A stretch of DNA of 64,000 nt from Candidatus Hydrogenisulfobacillus filiaventi (GTDB lineage Bacteria; Bacillota; Sulfobacillia; Sulfobacillales; R501), in contig LR778114.1 in NCBI GenBank assembly GCA_902809825.1, positions 992,001 through 1,056,000 of the forward strand, given 5' to 3'. The position numbers and the translations under genes are program-made. The notes under the pieces were generated by a model. That model saw nothing but the letters and a program-made list of their open reading frames with translations. It ran no database searches and was not told the DNA's origin. Each line of letters opens with the position of its first letter. The first letter of the stretch is position 1. This document shows positions 9,397 to 18,254 of this stretch, piece by piece.

Positions 9397-10136
9397 GCCA
9401 TGGACCTACGCCTGATGCAGATCCCGTCCCGTAAACCGCTCCACGAGCGCGCCTCCTTCCCGTTCCCGCAGGGGATCCATCCGGCGCGATTGCGCGCACT
9501 CCCGGATGCGAACCACCGGCACAGAGTGCCGGGCGCCTGCGGGCGTTTGCGCAGGCGGGGGGGCCGGCCACCCGCCACAGCGAAGCTAGCGTACGCTGCT
9601 TCAGGAAAATTGCCGGCCGCACCCACCGCCCTGTGGCACACGCCACGCCCGCACGGTGTGGACCCGATTCGCTGCAGGACCCGGAAAATCCTGCGGGGAA
9701 CCGTCGCCACCGCGGGGGTTGACTCTCAACATACCCACACCAAGCACCGGGACTCAATCCTGTGGCGCTCTTCCCCCAGGGTGAGCCGGGGAGGATACCA
9801 CCTCGTCCACTGCCTGCTGGAGGCCCTAGGATTTGGAGCCACTCGCGGGCGTGATAGGAATGATATTTATTGAAGTAGAATTGTGCAGCGTGCTGGCGTT
9901 GTACCGGTCCAGCGCCGGGTGCCGCCGCGCGCCGCACCGGTCGTCCGGGGCTGGTAGTGGGCTTCCCGCCCTCGAGACCGACGGCTTCCACCGGCGCTTC
10001 CCTACCCGTTCAAGGATGACGACTAGCTTCGCTGGTGCTGCGTTCCGGTCTGGTGGCGCCAGGCGTCTAGACAAGCCGGGCTTCGGCCTAGGTCGCATGC
10101 GGTCCGGCCTGCCGGCGTCCGGTCCCATCGCAAAAA
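9397..10136. other. gap without a recognised gene
   Basis: High-G+C sequence without a convincing gene on either strand. It probably contains the unrecognisable 5' part of the IS110 remnant. Confidence 0.45.
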
Positions 10137-10422
10137 GAGAACGCTACAGTCGGTCCGTGGTCGCAAAAAGGACATTGGCCTGGTGCTGCACAGGGGGAAG
10201 CACAGCCGATACCGGGGCGTCAGTACTCCTGACTGGCCGTCATCACCGTCGCCGTCGGCCCGAGGAGCCGGTCGACGGCGACGGTGACGCAGGCCAGTTG
10301 GCGGTCGAGGTGGCCTTGCATGGGGTTCCCTCCTGCCGCGGTAGTCGATAGGGGAAGATTCGCTGGCTGGGGCCGAAACTCCTTTTTGCGGCCGTCGTCA
10401 GGCCGACTTTTTCAGCATTCTC
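10137..10422 (-). mobile_element. short element with ~44-bp inverted ends, probably a deleted insertion sequence
   Basis: The left end (10137 onward) reads GAGAACGCT, then GGTCGCAAAAAGGAC at 10159. The right end, read on the minus strand from 10422, begins GAGAATGCTGAAAAA and continues to GGCCGCAAAAAGGA at about 10380. A third copy of the same roughly 44-base end lies at 35672-35715. On the minus strand about 100 bases inside the right end, a strong GCAGGAGGGA site (10327-10336) precedes ATG 10321, as expected for an IS whose transposase gene has been mostly deleted. Total length is 286 bases. The IS family was not recognised. Confidence 0.55.
10220..10321 (-). CDS. 33-residue small ORF, possible transposase N-terminal remnant
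   Basis: ATG 10321 follows GCAGGAGGGA at ideal spacing and opens a 33-codon frame beginning MQGHLDRQLACVTVAVDRLL and ending at TGA. It lies inside the 286-base element described above, at the position where an insertion sequence would start its transposase. It is most simply the 5' stub of a deleted transposase gene; an independent peptide cannot be excluded. Confidence 0.4.
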   Translation of the reverse strand: MQGHLDRQLACVTVAVDRLLGPTATVMTASQEY

Positions 10423-10519
10423 CAAGTGGATTTTGTAGGGCTGGTCCAATGGAGTGGGGCCGCGGACCATGCTAATGGTGGGAAGCCGCGCTGAATAAAC
10501 TTTCGTTAGGATTATCCAA

Positions 10520-11425
10520 ATGGTGCGGTTGCTAAGCAACGCATGCCCCCCGTGTATAGACTTAAGGTCAGGTAAATTCAAAAAATGCAGGGTAGGAGCA
10601 ACGCCGAGGAGGATAGTAACATGGCTGAGACGCCAGAACTGCTGGTATTTAAGCCTGGCGTCAGGCGGCAATGAGGCGGTTGGCCCTGCGTCCGGGATTA
10701 TCGGTGCTGGATGTCGGGTGTTGCGACCCGGTGGAACCCTGGTGGTCCTCGACCTAGTGCAGCCTGTGACGATGACTGGGGTACTTGCGATGCGAGCGCT
10801 GGAGGGCATTACCCGAACGCTGCCGTTTCCGGAACTGGCGCAGTATCGATGGCTTGGACGTTCGTTATTGCACGCCGCTACCGCTAACGAACTAAGCCAC
10901 GCCATATCAGGTCTTCTGTCACATGAGGTCATAACCAGCTATTGGTTGGGGGATCTGGTATTCTTAGCGACGGCAGAGCGGAAAGGTGCCGCGGCACTTG
11001 CTGAGGAGCGAGGTGAGACCCCTCCACGCCGGACAATTTGGGCATCTGACGGGTCGCCCACTGCCATGGAGGCTGGAAGATGGATAGGGGAACATCTGGC
11101 GCCGGGTACCGAGGTGCATGTCGTGACAATATGCCCTCCGCCTCCACCTGAACGGACAGTAGCCGCTACGGATCGAGCTGCCTGGCTCCGGCACCATGCC
11201 GCGAGCCTGTCTATCATGCCGGCCGGAAAATTCAAGGTGGTCCCCGTACTTCTCGATGGCGAGCCGGGGCCCGAGTTAGTGAAGTATGCACGGAGGATCG
11301 ATTCAGAACTGCTGGTGCTCGGCCGCAAGAACAGAAGCCTAGGAGCTCGGCGTCTCCTGGGTAATATCAGTGGATACGTTAACCGGACAGCTCCGTGTCC
11401 CGTACTTGCAATTGATGGACCATAA
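10520..11425 (+). CDS. truncated SAM-methyltransferase C-terminus fused to a UspA domain
   Basis: The first 60 or so residues look like no protein. From VLRPGGTLVVLDLVQP the sequence matches the late part of a UbiE-like class I methyltransferase, continuing through YRWLGRSLLHAATANELSHAI to about residue 155. The SAM-binding motif I half is absent. From RRTIWASDGSPTAMEAGRWI a complete universal stress protein domain follows, with the terminal nucleotide-loop pattern LGRKNRSLGARRLLGNISGYV and CPVLAIDG. It probably once encoded a methyltransferase-UspA fusion whose 5' end was lost to the rearrangements upstream. The true start, and whether it is expressed, are unclear. Confidence 0.6.
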   Translation: MVRLLSNACPPCIDLRSGKFKKCRVGATPRRIVTWLRRQNCWYLSLASGGNEAVGPASGIIGAGCRVLRPGGTLVVLDLVQPVTMTGVLAMRALEGITRTLPFPELAQYRWLGRSLLHAATANELSHAISGLLSHEVITSYWLGDLVFLATAERKGAAALAEERGETPPRRTIWASDGSPTAMEAGRWIGEHLAPGTEVHVVTICPPPPPERTVAATDRAAWLRHHAASLSIMPAGKFKVVPVLLDGEPGPELVKYARRIDSELLVLGRKNRSLGARRLLGNISGYVNRTAPCPVLAIDGP

Positions 11426-12115
11426 TAGACTGCCAACACAAAGGGCTACCCCGCACCCCTATGGGGTAGTGTTATCCACCCGACCGCAATGCCTAGACCG
11501 AAATAACCCGCAATTTAGGGCCGTTCCCTCGAACGTAGGAATAAGGGGAAAGGGGACTAGTTTAAATCAATTATTACGGACAGTAAACTTAAAATAACGG
11601 CTGTAAAAGGAACGGGTTGAAGGGATAATTGATAAACGCCGCCGGCGACGGGGAACGGTAAAAGAGAACAGGATCCTCCGCAGCATAAAGAATACGTCCC
11701 CCAGAGGTGGGATGGAGGGGCGACCATGATACACTGCAGATAAGAAGGAAGGGGGCGGCGATTCACATTCATCGGTGCTAAGAACGGGCGAGTCGGCTCT
11801 AATTAGGTTCTCAGCAAAAGAGACGCCTGAAGATGATACTATCCAAACGGGGGTATCTGAAGGTATAATGCCAACGCTGAAAAAGGGCGGCCCGAGCAGA
11901 ATCCGAGCCCGCATGGAACTAGAGAACCCGCTTACCACCAGGCTTCTGGGATCTAGTTCCAGGCCGAGTCCGTCGGAAAGCGTCTTTTTCAGCGTTCTCA
12001 TAATGGCAATGGGAGCTAGTTCAGGCTGCGGACGACGCCGCGTGTGCGCTCTGGCACTATCACGGTGAACAGTAGCGCAGCACACCAAAAGCTAAGGGAA
12101 CAAGGGGGACATCGC
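11426..12115. other. AT-richer gap ahead of the hyp operon
   Basis: No gene is convincing here; a 173-codon open frame on the minus strand lacks a binding site and has Ser/Arg-rich non-protein composition. The interval contains a pair of inverted copies of the GCTGAAAAA repeat, listed separately. The promoter of hypC-hypD-hypE-tatA presumably lies in this stretch, but I could not single out a -35/-10 pair. Confidence 0.45.
11873..11999. repeat. inverted pair of dispersed repeat (AACGCTGAAAAAG)
   Basis: AACGCTGAAAAAG occurs at 11873-11885 on the plus strand and its complement CTTTTTCAGCGTTCTC at 11984-11999, giving a 127-base segment with inverted ends. The same core, GAGAA(Y)GCTGAAAAA, ends the element at 10137-10422 and recurs near 35.5-35.7 kb. 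Confidence 0.5.
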
Positions 12116-12391
12116 ATGTGTCTGGCAATTCCCGGCAAGATTGTCGAAATTGTGGATGAGGAGAACGATATCGCCAAATTGGATGTAAGCGGTGTTCGGC
12201 GCAATGTGAATATTGCTCTACTGAGGAATCAGGGTGTAGAGGTCTCACCCGGAAGTTGGGTTTTAGTGCATGTTGGTTTTGCGATGTCGAAGTTGGGAGA
12301 CCAAGAGGCCAAAGAAATGTTGCGGGAACTAAAATCTATTGGCCGAGAAGCTGTAGACGACATTAAGCAATGGGGCGACAGCGTGTTTTGA
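12116..12391 (+). CDS. hypC: hydrogenase maturation chaperone HypC (copy 1)
   Basis: HypC works with HypD to assemble the Fe(CN)2CO group and deliver it to the hydrogenase large-subunit precursor. The 91-residue protein begins MCLAIPGKIVEI, with the essential Cys2 that becomes N-terminal after Met removal, followed by the OB-like core RRNVNIALL and GSWVLVHVGFAM. I chose ATG 12116 because the protein must start MC; AAGGGGGAC lies upstream. It leads the hypC-hypD-hypE-tatA unit. Two other HypC-like genes occur in the window. Confidence 0.95.
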   Translation: MCLAIPGKIVEIVDEENDIAKLDVSGVRRNVNIALLRNQGVEVSPGSWVLVHVGFAMSKLGDQEAKEMLRELKSIGREAVDDIKQWGDSVF

Positions 12392-12448
12392 ATGTGCCGT
12401 GGATAACTGTTGGAGGTCGGGATAACGAGAGGAGGAAGGAGGTCGAGC

Positions 12449-13549
12449 ATGAAGTACGCCGACGAATACCGGGACCAGGAATTAGCAAAGCGCGTGGCGG
12501 ATGAGATCGATCGGGTGGCTGGCGGTCGGTCCATTAATATAATGGAATTCTGCGGTGGTCATACTCACGTCATTTTTAAGTATGGCCTGGAAGAAATGTT
12601 GCCAGCCAATGTGCGAATGTTGCACGGTCCCGGATGTCCGGTGTGCGTGCTTCCTATAGGGCGCCTTGATGATGCGATGCACCTCGCGCGTAGACCAGGG
12701 GTGATTTTTACTACCTTCGCGGACATGATGCGCGTGCCGGGATCGAACGGAAGTTTGCTGGATATAAAAGCGGCAGGGGCGGACGTGCGATTTGTATACT
12801 CCCCTCTTGATGCTCTAAAAATCGCCCAACAGAATCCTGATCGAGAAGTTATATTTTTTGCGATTGGATTTGAAACGACCGCCCCTTCCACAGCAGTTAC
12901 CCTTTTAAAGGCCAAATCTCTCGACGTGCGAAATTTCTCGGTTTTTGCCAACCACGTTCTCGTAATACCACCGATGCGCGCATTGCTGGACTCTCCGGAA
13001 ATTCGTATTGAGGGATTCCTTGGCCCTGGGCATGTAAGTATGGTTATCGGACTTGACCCATATCGGGTGATCGCCCGCGAGTATGGTCGGCCGGTCGTAG
13101 TAACAGGGTTTGAGCCGCTGGATGTTTTGCAGGCAATTCTTATGGTCGTGCGGCAGGTGAGTGAGGGACGGGCCGAGGTTGAAAATCAGTATCTTCGGGC
13201 AGTCCGACCCGAGGGAAACCCCAAGGCCTTAGAAGCGATAAACGCAACTATGGAGGTTCGGCAAGAGTTTAAATGGCGGGGTTTGGGTTCGATTGCCCGG
13301 AGCGGGCTAAGATTGCGGCCTGAATTTCAACCGTGGGATGCGGAGGAGCGATTTGGAGTGCCGGGACGTGAAGTCGCTGACCATCCGTCCTGCCAGTGCG
13401 GGGAGGTGCTAAGAGGCCTTATTAAGCCGTGGGAGTGCCGCGCCTTTGGAACCGCTTGCACCCCGCAGGCGCCCATCGGAACTTGCATGGTGTCGCCCGA
13501 AGGCGCCTGCGCAGCCTATTACAACTATGGGCGGTTTCAATTTCGCTAA
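12449..13549 (+). CDS. hypD: hydrogenase maturation protein HypD
   Basis: HypD is the Fe-S scaffold on which the iron site with its CO and CN ligands is built together with HypC. The 366-residue length is normal. Signature stretches are NIMEFCGGHTHVIFKYG, MLHGPGCPVCVLP, FFAIGFETTAPSTA and the C-terminal cysteine cluster region (HPSCQCGEVLRG, PWECRAFGTACTPQAPIGTCMVS). ATG 12449 follows GGAGGAAGGAGG. It lies 57 bases after hypC and 27 bases before hypE. Confidence 0.96.
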   Translation: MKYADEYRDQELAKRVADEIDRVAGGRSINIMEFCGGHTHVIFKYGLEEMLPANVRMLHGPGCPVCVLPIGRLDDAMHLARRPGVIFTTFADMMRVPGSNGSLLDIKAAGADVRFVYSPLDALKIAQQNPDREVIFFAIGFETTAPSTAVTLLKAKSLDVRNFSVFANHVLVIPPMRALLDSPEIRIEGFLGPGHVSMVIGLDPYRVIAREYGRPVVVTGFEPLDVLQAILMVVRQVSEGRAEVENQYLRAVRPEGNPKALEAINATMEVRQEFKWRGLGSIARSGLRLRPEFQPWDAEERFGVPGREVADHPSCQCGEVLRGLIKPWECRAFGTACTPQAPIGTCMVSPEGACAAYYNYGRFQFR

Positions 13550-13576
13550 GAACTAGCAACAGGGGGTGTTTCGATC

Positions 13577-14668
13577 GTGGGAGAACAGGCGGATCCTGCC
13601 CGGGTGCTCGAAAAGATCCGCATTGCCGAGGAAACTCGCCGCTCGCGGTTCATTGGCCAGGAGGCCATTACGCTGAGCCATGGCGCCGGTGGGAAGGCCT
13701 CGTTCGAGTTAATTGAGGGTCTCATTGGGCCGGCCTTTTCCAATCCGCTGCTAGACTCGCTAGACGATGCTGCCGTGATCGGCCTTCCACAAGGACTCCG
13801 GCTCGCTTTCACCACCGACAGCTATACTGTTAGCCCTCTTTTCTTTCCAGGGGGGAATATTGGGAGCCTCGCAGTTCATGGCACCGTCAATGACCTGGCG
13901 GTTTCCGGAGCTGTTCCCGTGGCCCTGTCCGCCGGATTCATTCTGGAAGAGGGTTTTTCGGTCACGCAGCTTCGGGCGATTGTTGAGGCAATGGCGCTGG
14001 CTGCCCGGAAGATTGGCGTGCCTATTGTCACGGGTGACACTAAGGTCGTGCCCAAAGGAAAGGGCGATGGAATTTACATCAATACTGCTGGGGTTGGCAT
14101 TGTCCGCGCTGTATGGCATATGGGACGCGATGCAGTGCAGCCCGGCGACCGGGTGATTTTGAGTGGCAGCATTGGCGATCACGGGGTCGCGGTAATGATT
14201 GCCCGCCAAGGGCTCGAACTTGAGGCTGAAATTGAGAGCGATACATCTCCTCTTCACGAGTTGGCCGCGCGACTTATCGATGGAGTAGGCAGTGCGCTGC
14301 ATTGCATGAAGGATCCCACGCGTGGAGGTGTAGCGACTACCCTTAACGAGGTAGCCCAGGGGTCGAATTGCGCCATCGCAGTCGACGAAGCCGCCATTCC
14401 GGTGCGTCCCGAGGTAAATGGCGCTTGCGAAATTCTCGGCCTGGACCCCCTGACACTTGCCAATGAAGGGAAATTACTGGCCTTTGTGGCCCCGGAGGCA
14501 GCCGAGAAAGCGCTTCGTATCCTAAGGGAACATCCGTTGGGGGCGGACAGTGTCATTATCGGCGAGGTCGAAGAAGGGCCGGCCCACATGGTCTACCTGC
14601 GTACCATACTTGGTGGACGGCGGGTGCTCGACATGCTGGTAGGCGATCCGCTGCCCAGGATCTGTTGA
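13577..14668 (+). CDS. hypE: hydrogenase maturation protein HypE
   Basis: HypE dehydrates the carbamoyl group received from HypF on its own C-terminal Cys to thiocyanate, the cyanide donor for the NiFe site. The 363-residue protein has the AIR-synthase-like fold signatures LSHGAGGKASFELI, DDAAVIGLP, TDSYTVSPLFFPGGNIG and KDPTRGGVATTLNE, and ends in PRIC with the required terminal cysteine. The start is GTG 13577 behind AGGGGGTG. Next is tatA, 13 bases downstream. Confidence 0.97.
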   Translation: MGEQADPARVLEKIRIAEETRRSRFIGQEAITLSHGAGGKASFELIEGLIGPAFSNPLLDSLDDAAVIGLPQGLRLAFTTDSYTVSPLFFPGGNIGSLAVHGTVNDLAVSGAVPVALSAGFILEEGFSVTQLRAIVEAMALAARKIGVPIVTGDTKVVPKGKGDGIYINTAGVGIVRAVWHMGRDAVQPGDRVILSGSIGDHGVAVMIARQGLELEAEIESDTSPLHELAARLIDGVGSALHCMKDPTRGGVATTLNEVAQGSNCAIAVDEAAIPVRPEVNGACEILGLDPLTLANEGKLLAFVAPEAAEKALRILREHPLGADSVIIGEVEEGPAHMVYLRTILGGRRVLDMLVGDPLPRIC

Positions 14669-14681
14669 GGAGGTATTCAAA

Positions 14682-14879
14682 ATGTGGATGAGACTCCTGG
14701 ACCCGGCGCATTTAGTGCTGTTGTTGGTGGTGGTTGTGCTGATATTCGGCCCCAAGCGGCTACCTGAACTGGGCGCGAGTGTTGGGAAGACGATTCGGAT
14801 GTTTCGGGCACATAGTGAAGGGAAAGGTCTGTCAGAGCCCAGTGAGCCCGACGTTTCCGGGCAGTCGGATCCGAGATAA
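14682..14879 (+). CDS. tatA: Sec-independent translocase TatA/TatE-type protein
   Basis: This 65-residue protein has one N-terminal membrane helix (HLVLLLVVVVLIFGPKRLPE) with the FGPKRLPELG hinge and an amphipathic helix, as in TatA/TatE. TatA oligomers form the pore-like part of the twin-arginine export system. Its place between hypE and the gene of a Tat-dependent hydrogenase small subunit suggests a dedicated export component. TatC is not in the window. ATG 14682 follows GAGGAGG. Confidence 0.92.
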   Translation: MWMRLLDPAHLVLLLVVVVLIFGPKRLPELGASVGKTIRMFRAHSEGKGLSEPSEPDVSGQSDPR

Positions 14880-15201
14880 GGGTTCAGCCGTTCGGTTGGG
14901 CCTAGCGCCTATGTCTGCACCGGCATTGCCCTGCGCGAATGAGTTATGCTAGGAGGTTGTGGCCGGATGCTTTTGAGAATGGGCAAGGGGCCAACGATCC
15001 AGCGGGTGGGACCTCCAGGGTGGGAGTGTGCCCCTGGTACCCGGCTTCGGCGGGCCATTGGGCCTCCGTCCGGCTGTACGGAGGAGCTGGTGGTTGCGCC
15101 GCTGCCCGCACTCCCAGTGCCGGGCGGGATGTTCGGTTGAATGCCTTTTTGGGCGTAGTGTGGCGTCCTGCAAGCGCGTCAAAAGAGGAGGATGGCGGTA
15201 C
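14880..15201. other. gap between hyp and structural hydrogenase genes
   Basis: About 320 bases with no recognised gene. A short frame starting ATGCTTTTGAG at about 14967 behind CTAGGAGG would give a 57-residue, Pro/Gly-rich peptide with no recognisable features; I do not call it. The structural operon may have its own promoter here, but no clear promoter was found. Confidence 0.4.
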
Positions 15202-16518
15202 ATGCCACAGAAGTCGGATAAGCCAGCGGCGTTTTCCGACCTTCCCAAGGTCGACGGACGTCCAATGGAGGGTTCGCCGGACGGCGCGCATGTTGACATT
15301 GACCGGGTCCTGGCTCAAGTAGACCGTCGGTTAGATCTGCTGGCGGATCAAGGACCGGCATCTGAAACGGTCCTGGATAAAATTCTAGCCGCAGGCTATA
15401 CCCGGCGCGACTTTTTAAAATGGACATCGATGTTAACCGCTGCTATGATGCTGCCGCCGGTTTTTGAGCCGAGGGTGGCACGCGCGGCATCGTTAACCCA
15501 CCGAGTGCCGGTTATCTGGATTAACCTCCAAGACTGTGACGGTAATACCGAATCCCTGCTGCGCACCGCTGATCCCGGATTCGCGGAAGTCATTCTGGAT
15601 ACGATTTCGCTCGATTATAACGAAACGGTGATGGCGCCGTCGGGTTCGGCATCCGAAAAAAGCCTTAACGATAGCCTCGCTAAGAACAAGGGCCAATATG
15701 TCGCAGTGTTCGAAGGCTCGCTGCCCACGGGTCTCAATGGCGGGTATTTAACCATCGGGTCGTCGGGGGAGACCGGCCTCAGCCTAGCGAAACGTGTAGC
15801 GGCCGGGGCCAGTCTGGTCATGGCGGCTGGCACCTGTGCGGCATTTGGAGGTATCCCTGCAGCCCATCCCAATCCGACAGGCGCGAAAGGCGTTTCTGAT
15901 GCACTGGGCATACCAGTGGTGAATATCTCTGGCTGTCCCGCTAATGCCACGAACATCGTTGGCACTATTCTTGAGGTTGTGATGTTCGGAAACAAGCCGC
16001 CGCTTGACCGGTACGGGCGGCCAATGTGGGCCTATGGCCATCGGATCCATGACAATTGTGAACGGCGTGGGCATTTTGACGCTGGCGAGTACGTAACACA
16101 GTGGGGCGATACCGCCGCTCAAAACGGGTGGTGCCTGTTCAAGATGGGCTGTAAGGGGCCATACACCTTTAATAACTGTCCCCAAGTTCGCTGGAACCAG
16201 CAGGTATCCTGGCCGATACGTGCTGGCCACGGGTGCATCGGGTGTGCAGAGCCTAACTTCTGGGACACCATGACTCCGTTTGAACAGCCTTTATCCGCCA
16301 ATATTTATGGCAGTGCGCTAGGGATTGCGGCTGACGCGAAGGCGAACACAGTTGGCGGCGTCGTGTTAGGGGTGGCCGCTGCGGGCATCGTGGTACACGC
16401 TGGTGCAACGGCGATTCGGAATCGGGCTAACCCCGATTGGAAGGACGAAAAGGAATCCGAGAAAAAAGGCTTCACCCCGGATGGGAAGAAAACCCCGCCT
16501 ACGGCTCCAGGAGCCTAA
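15202..16518 (+). CDS. group 1 [NiFe]-hydrogenase small subunit, Tat-exported, with altered proximal-cluster motif
   Basis: The small subunit carries three Fe-S clusters from the NiFe site to cytochrome b. The 438 residues include an unusually long 66-residue leader before the Tat motif TRRDFLK (67-73) and a C-terminal membrane helix (about 375-395). Distal-cluster ligands are H283, C286, C311 and C317; medial ligands are C326, C345 and C348, with Pro338 nearby. Proximal ligands C212 (GTCAAFGG) and C245 (SGCPAN) are present, but the first motif reads IWINLQDCDGNTESLLR: C112 is there while the usual second cysteine is Asn115. In E. coli Hya the matching stretch is Q-E-C-T-x-C-T-E-S. ATG 15202 follows AAGAGGAGG. 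Confidence 0.95.
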   Translation: MPQKSDKPAAFSDLPKVDGRPMEGSPDGAHVDIDRVLAQVDRRLDLLADQGPASETVLDKILAAGYTRRDFLKWTSMLTAAMMLPPVFEPRVARAASLTHRVPVIWINLQDCDGNTESLLRTADPGFAEVILDTISLDYNETVMAPSGSASEKSLNDSLAKNKGQYVAVFEGSLPTGLNGGYLTIGSSGETGLSLAKRVAAGASLVMAAGTCAAFGGIPAAHPNPTGAKGVSDALGIPVVNISGCPANATNIVGTILEVVMFGNKPPLDRYGRPMWAYGHRIHDNCERRGHFDAGEYVTQWGDTAAQNGWCLFKMGCKGPYTFNNCPQVRWNQQVSWPIRAGHGCIGCAEPNFWDTMTPFEQPLSANIYGSALGIAADAKANTVGGVVLGVAAAGIVVHAGATAIRNRANPDWKDEKESEKKGFTPDGKKTPPTAPGA

Positions 16519-16553
16519 ACCATCTGTGATCACTGACAAGGGGGACACTGATC

Positions 16554-18242
16554 ATGGCACTTAACCGCGTAACCATTGACCCCATCACGCGAATTGAAGG
16601 GCACCTGCGGATCGAGGTGGACCTGGATGCGAACAATGTTGTACGTGACGCATATAGCTCTTCAACCATGTTTCGGGGCATTGAGCTTATCCTGAAGGGA
16701 CGGGACCCCCGGGACGCGGGGCTCTTTGCACAGCGGATTTGCGGCGTATGTACGTTTAGCCACTACGACCGGGCAACAGAGGCTGTGGAGGCAGCACTTG
16801 GTGTCCAGATTCCTGACACGGCACGGCTAGTTCGGAATCTTTTGAACGCGTCGTTGTTTATTCACGACCACGTCGTTCACTTCTACCAGCTTCATGGAAT
16901 GGACTGGTTCGATCCAGTGTCCGCCCTGCAGGCGTCACCGGCGAAGGCAGCCCAGGTTGCGCAGCAATACGCCGCGACCCCGTTTAACGCGGGCCAGGGA
17001 ACCTACGAAGCTGTTCAAGCCCGTCTCAAGAAATTCGTGGAGTCAGGCCAACTGGGACCTTTCGCAAATGGATACTGGGGACACCCGGCGTATCAACTCA
17101 GTCCTGAGCAGAATCTCATTATGTTGTCCCATTATCTAGATGCTCTTAAGGTGCAGCGTACCCTGGCTCAGGCGATGACGGTCTTCGGTGGGAAGAACCC
17201 CCACCCGCAAAGTCTGGTTGTAGGTGGCGTGACGTCCATAATGGACGTCGTGGACCCTTCCCGGGTGTCTGAGTACCTTTTCAAAATGAAGTCCGGTGCA
17301 GACTTCGTCGAGAACGCATATATGGCCGATATGCGGATGCTCGGGGAGGTATACCGCGGTGAGGCAGCGGCTGGCATTGGGGCCGGCGTCGGAAACTATC
17401 TTGATTATGGAGGGTTCCCACAGGACAATCTCGGGTGGCCCCGGGCAAAAGACTTTTTCCCGGGAGGCGTTATTCTGAACCGCGATTTGAATCACATCGC
17501 GCCTGTGGACGCGAATGCTATCACCGAAGATGTAACCCACGCGTGGTACGCGGGGCCGGACAAGGGAGTTGGCCCCTTTGAGGAGGAGACCATCCTCCAG
17601 TACACCGGCTTGGAGCCGGACGGTGCTCTCAATCGTGCAGGCAAGTATAGCTGGATCAAGGCGCCGCGGTATCATGGAAAGCCCATGGAGGGCGGCCCGT
17701 TGGCTCGGTTCCTGATCGCACGCGGGCTTAAGGCCGAGCCGCAGGCGTCGCTCATGAACGAGTTCGAGCAGCAAGTAGGTTGGAAGCCCAGCTATTGGTT
17801 CTCCACGGTCGGCCGGACGGCTGCTCGAGCGTTGGAGGCGCAAGCCTTGGCCCGGACAGTGCCGGCATGGGTCGATGAACTCGTTAGCAATGTGGCCCAT
17901 GGCAACACCCAAACCTATGCAGAGTGGCAGATGAAGGACGGCGACGGATTTGCGCTTCGTTCCGCCCCGCGCGGGGCTCTTGGCCATTGGGTGAAAATTC
18001 GTAACGGGCAAATTGTTGCCTACCAGGCCGTGGTGCCCAGTACATGGAACGCGAGTCCGCGTGACCATCTAAATCAGCGTGGTCCCTATGAGGAGGCGTT
18101 GATGAACACCAAGGTAGCCATACCGGATCAGCCTGTGGAAGTGCTACGGACGATTCATTCCTTCGATCCGTGCATTGGCTGTGCGGTCCACTTGTTTGAT
18201 GCTGCCGGGCAAGAGATCGGGCAGTTTCAGATCGATGTGTAG
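16554..18242 (+). CDS. group 1 [NiFe]-hydrogenase large subunit
   Basis: This is the catalytic subunit, which splits H2 at the Ni-Fe centre. The 562-residue precursor has nickel ligands C63/C66 in RICGVCTFSH and C540/C543 in DPCIGCAVH. The 16 residues after H546 are the peptide removed by the maturation protease once nickel is inserted. Other landmarks are IDPITRIEGHLRIEVD and MFRGIELILKGRDP. It has no own export signal and would cross the membrane bound to the Tat-exported small subunit. ATG 16554 follows AAGGGGGAC. Mid-sequence similarity (LFIHDHVVHFYQLHGMDWFD) is to Hya/Hup-type membrane-bound uptake enzymes. Confidence 0.97.
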   Translation: MALNRVTIDPITRIEGHLRIEVDLDANNVVRDAYSSSTMFRGIELILKGRDPRDAGLFAQRICGVCTFSHYDRATEAVEAALGVQIPDTARLVRNLLNASLFIHDHVVHFYQLHGMDWFDPVSALQASPAKAAQVAQQYAATPFNAGQGTYEAVQARLKKFVESGQLGPFANGYWGHPAYQLSPEQNLIMLSHYLDALKVQRTLAQAMTVFGGKNPHPQSLVVGGVTSIMDVVDPSRVSEYLFKMKSGADFVENAYMADMRMLGEVYRGEAAAGIGAGVGNYLDYGGFPQDNLGWPRAKDFFPGGVILNRDLNHIAPVDANAITEDVTHAWYAGPDKGVGPFEEETILQYTGLEPDGALNRAGKYSWIKAPRYHGKPMEGGPLARFLIARGLKAEPQASLMNEFEQQVGWKPSYWFSTVGRTAARALEAQALARTVPAWVDELVSNVAHGNTQTYAEWQMKDGDGFALRSAPRGALGHWVKIRNGQIVAYQAVVPSTWNASPRDHLNQRGPYEEALMNTKVAIPDQPVEVLRTIHSFDPCIGCAVHLFDAAGQEIGQFQIDV

Positions 18243-18254
18243 CTTGCGGAGACC

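Noticed and set aside
8054-9991. 645-codon open frame on the minus strand as a single gene
   Set aside because: Only a short block matches the IS110 C-terminus; the rest is low-complexity translation of G+C-rich DNA.
11567-12088. 173-codon minus-strand frame in the AT-richer gap before hypC
   Set aside because: No ribosome binding site, Ser/Arg/Pro-rich sequence, and it spans the inverted repeat pair.
14967-15140. 57-codon frame behind CTAGGAGG upstream of the small subunit
   Set aside because: Spacing to the binding site is long and the Gly/Pro-rich peptide has no recognisable feature; insufficient support.
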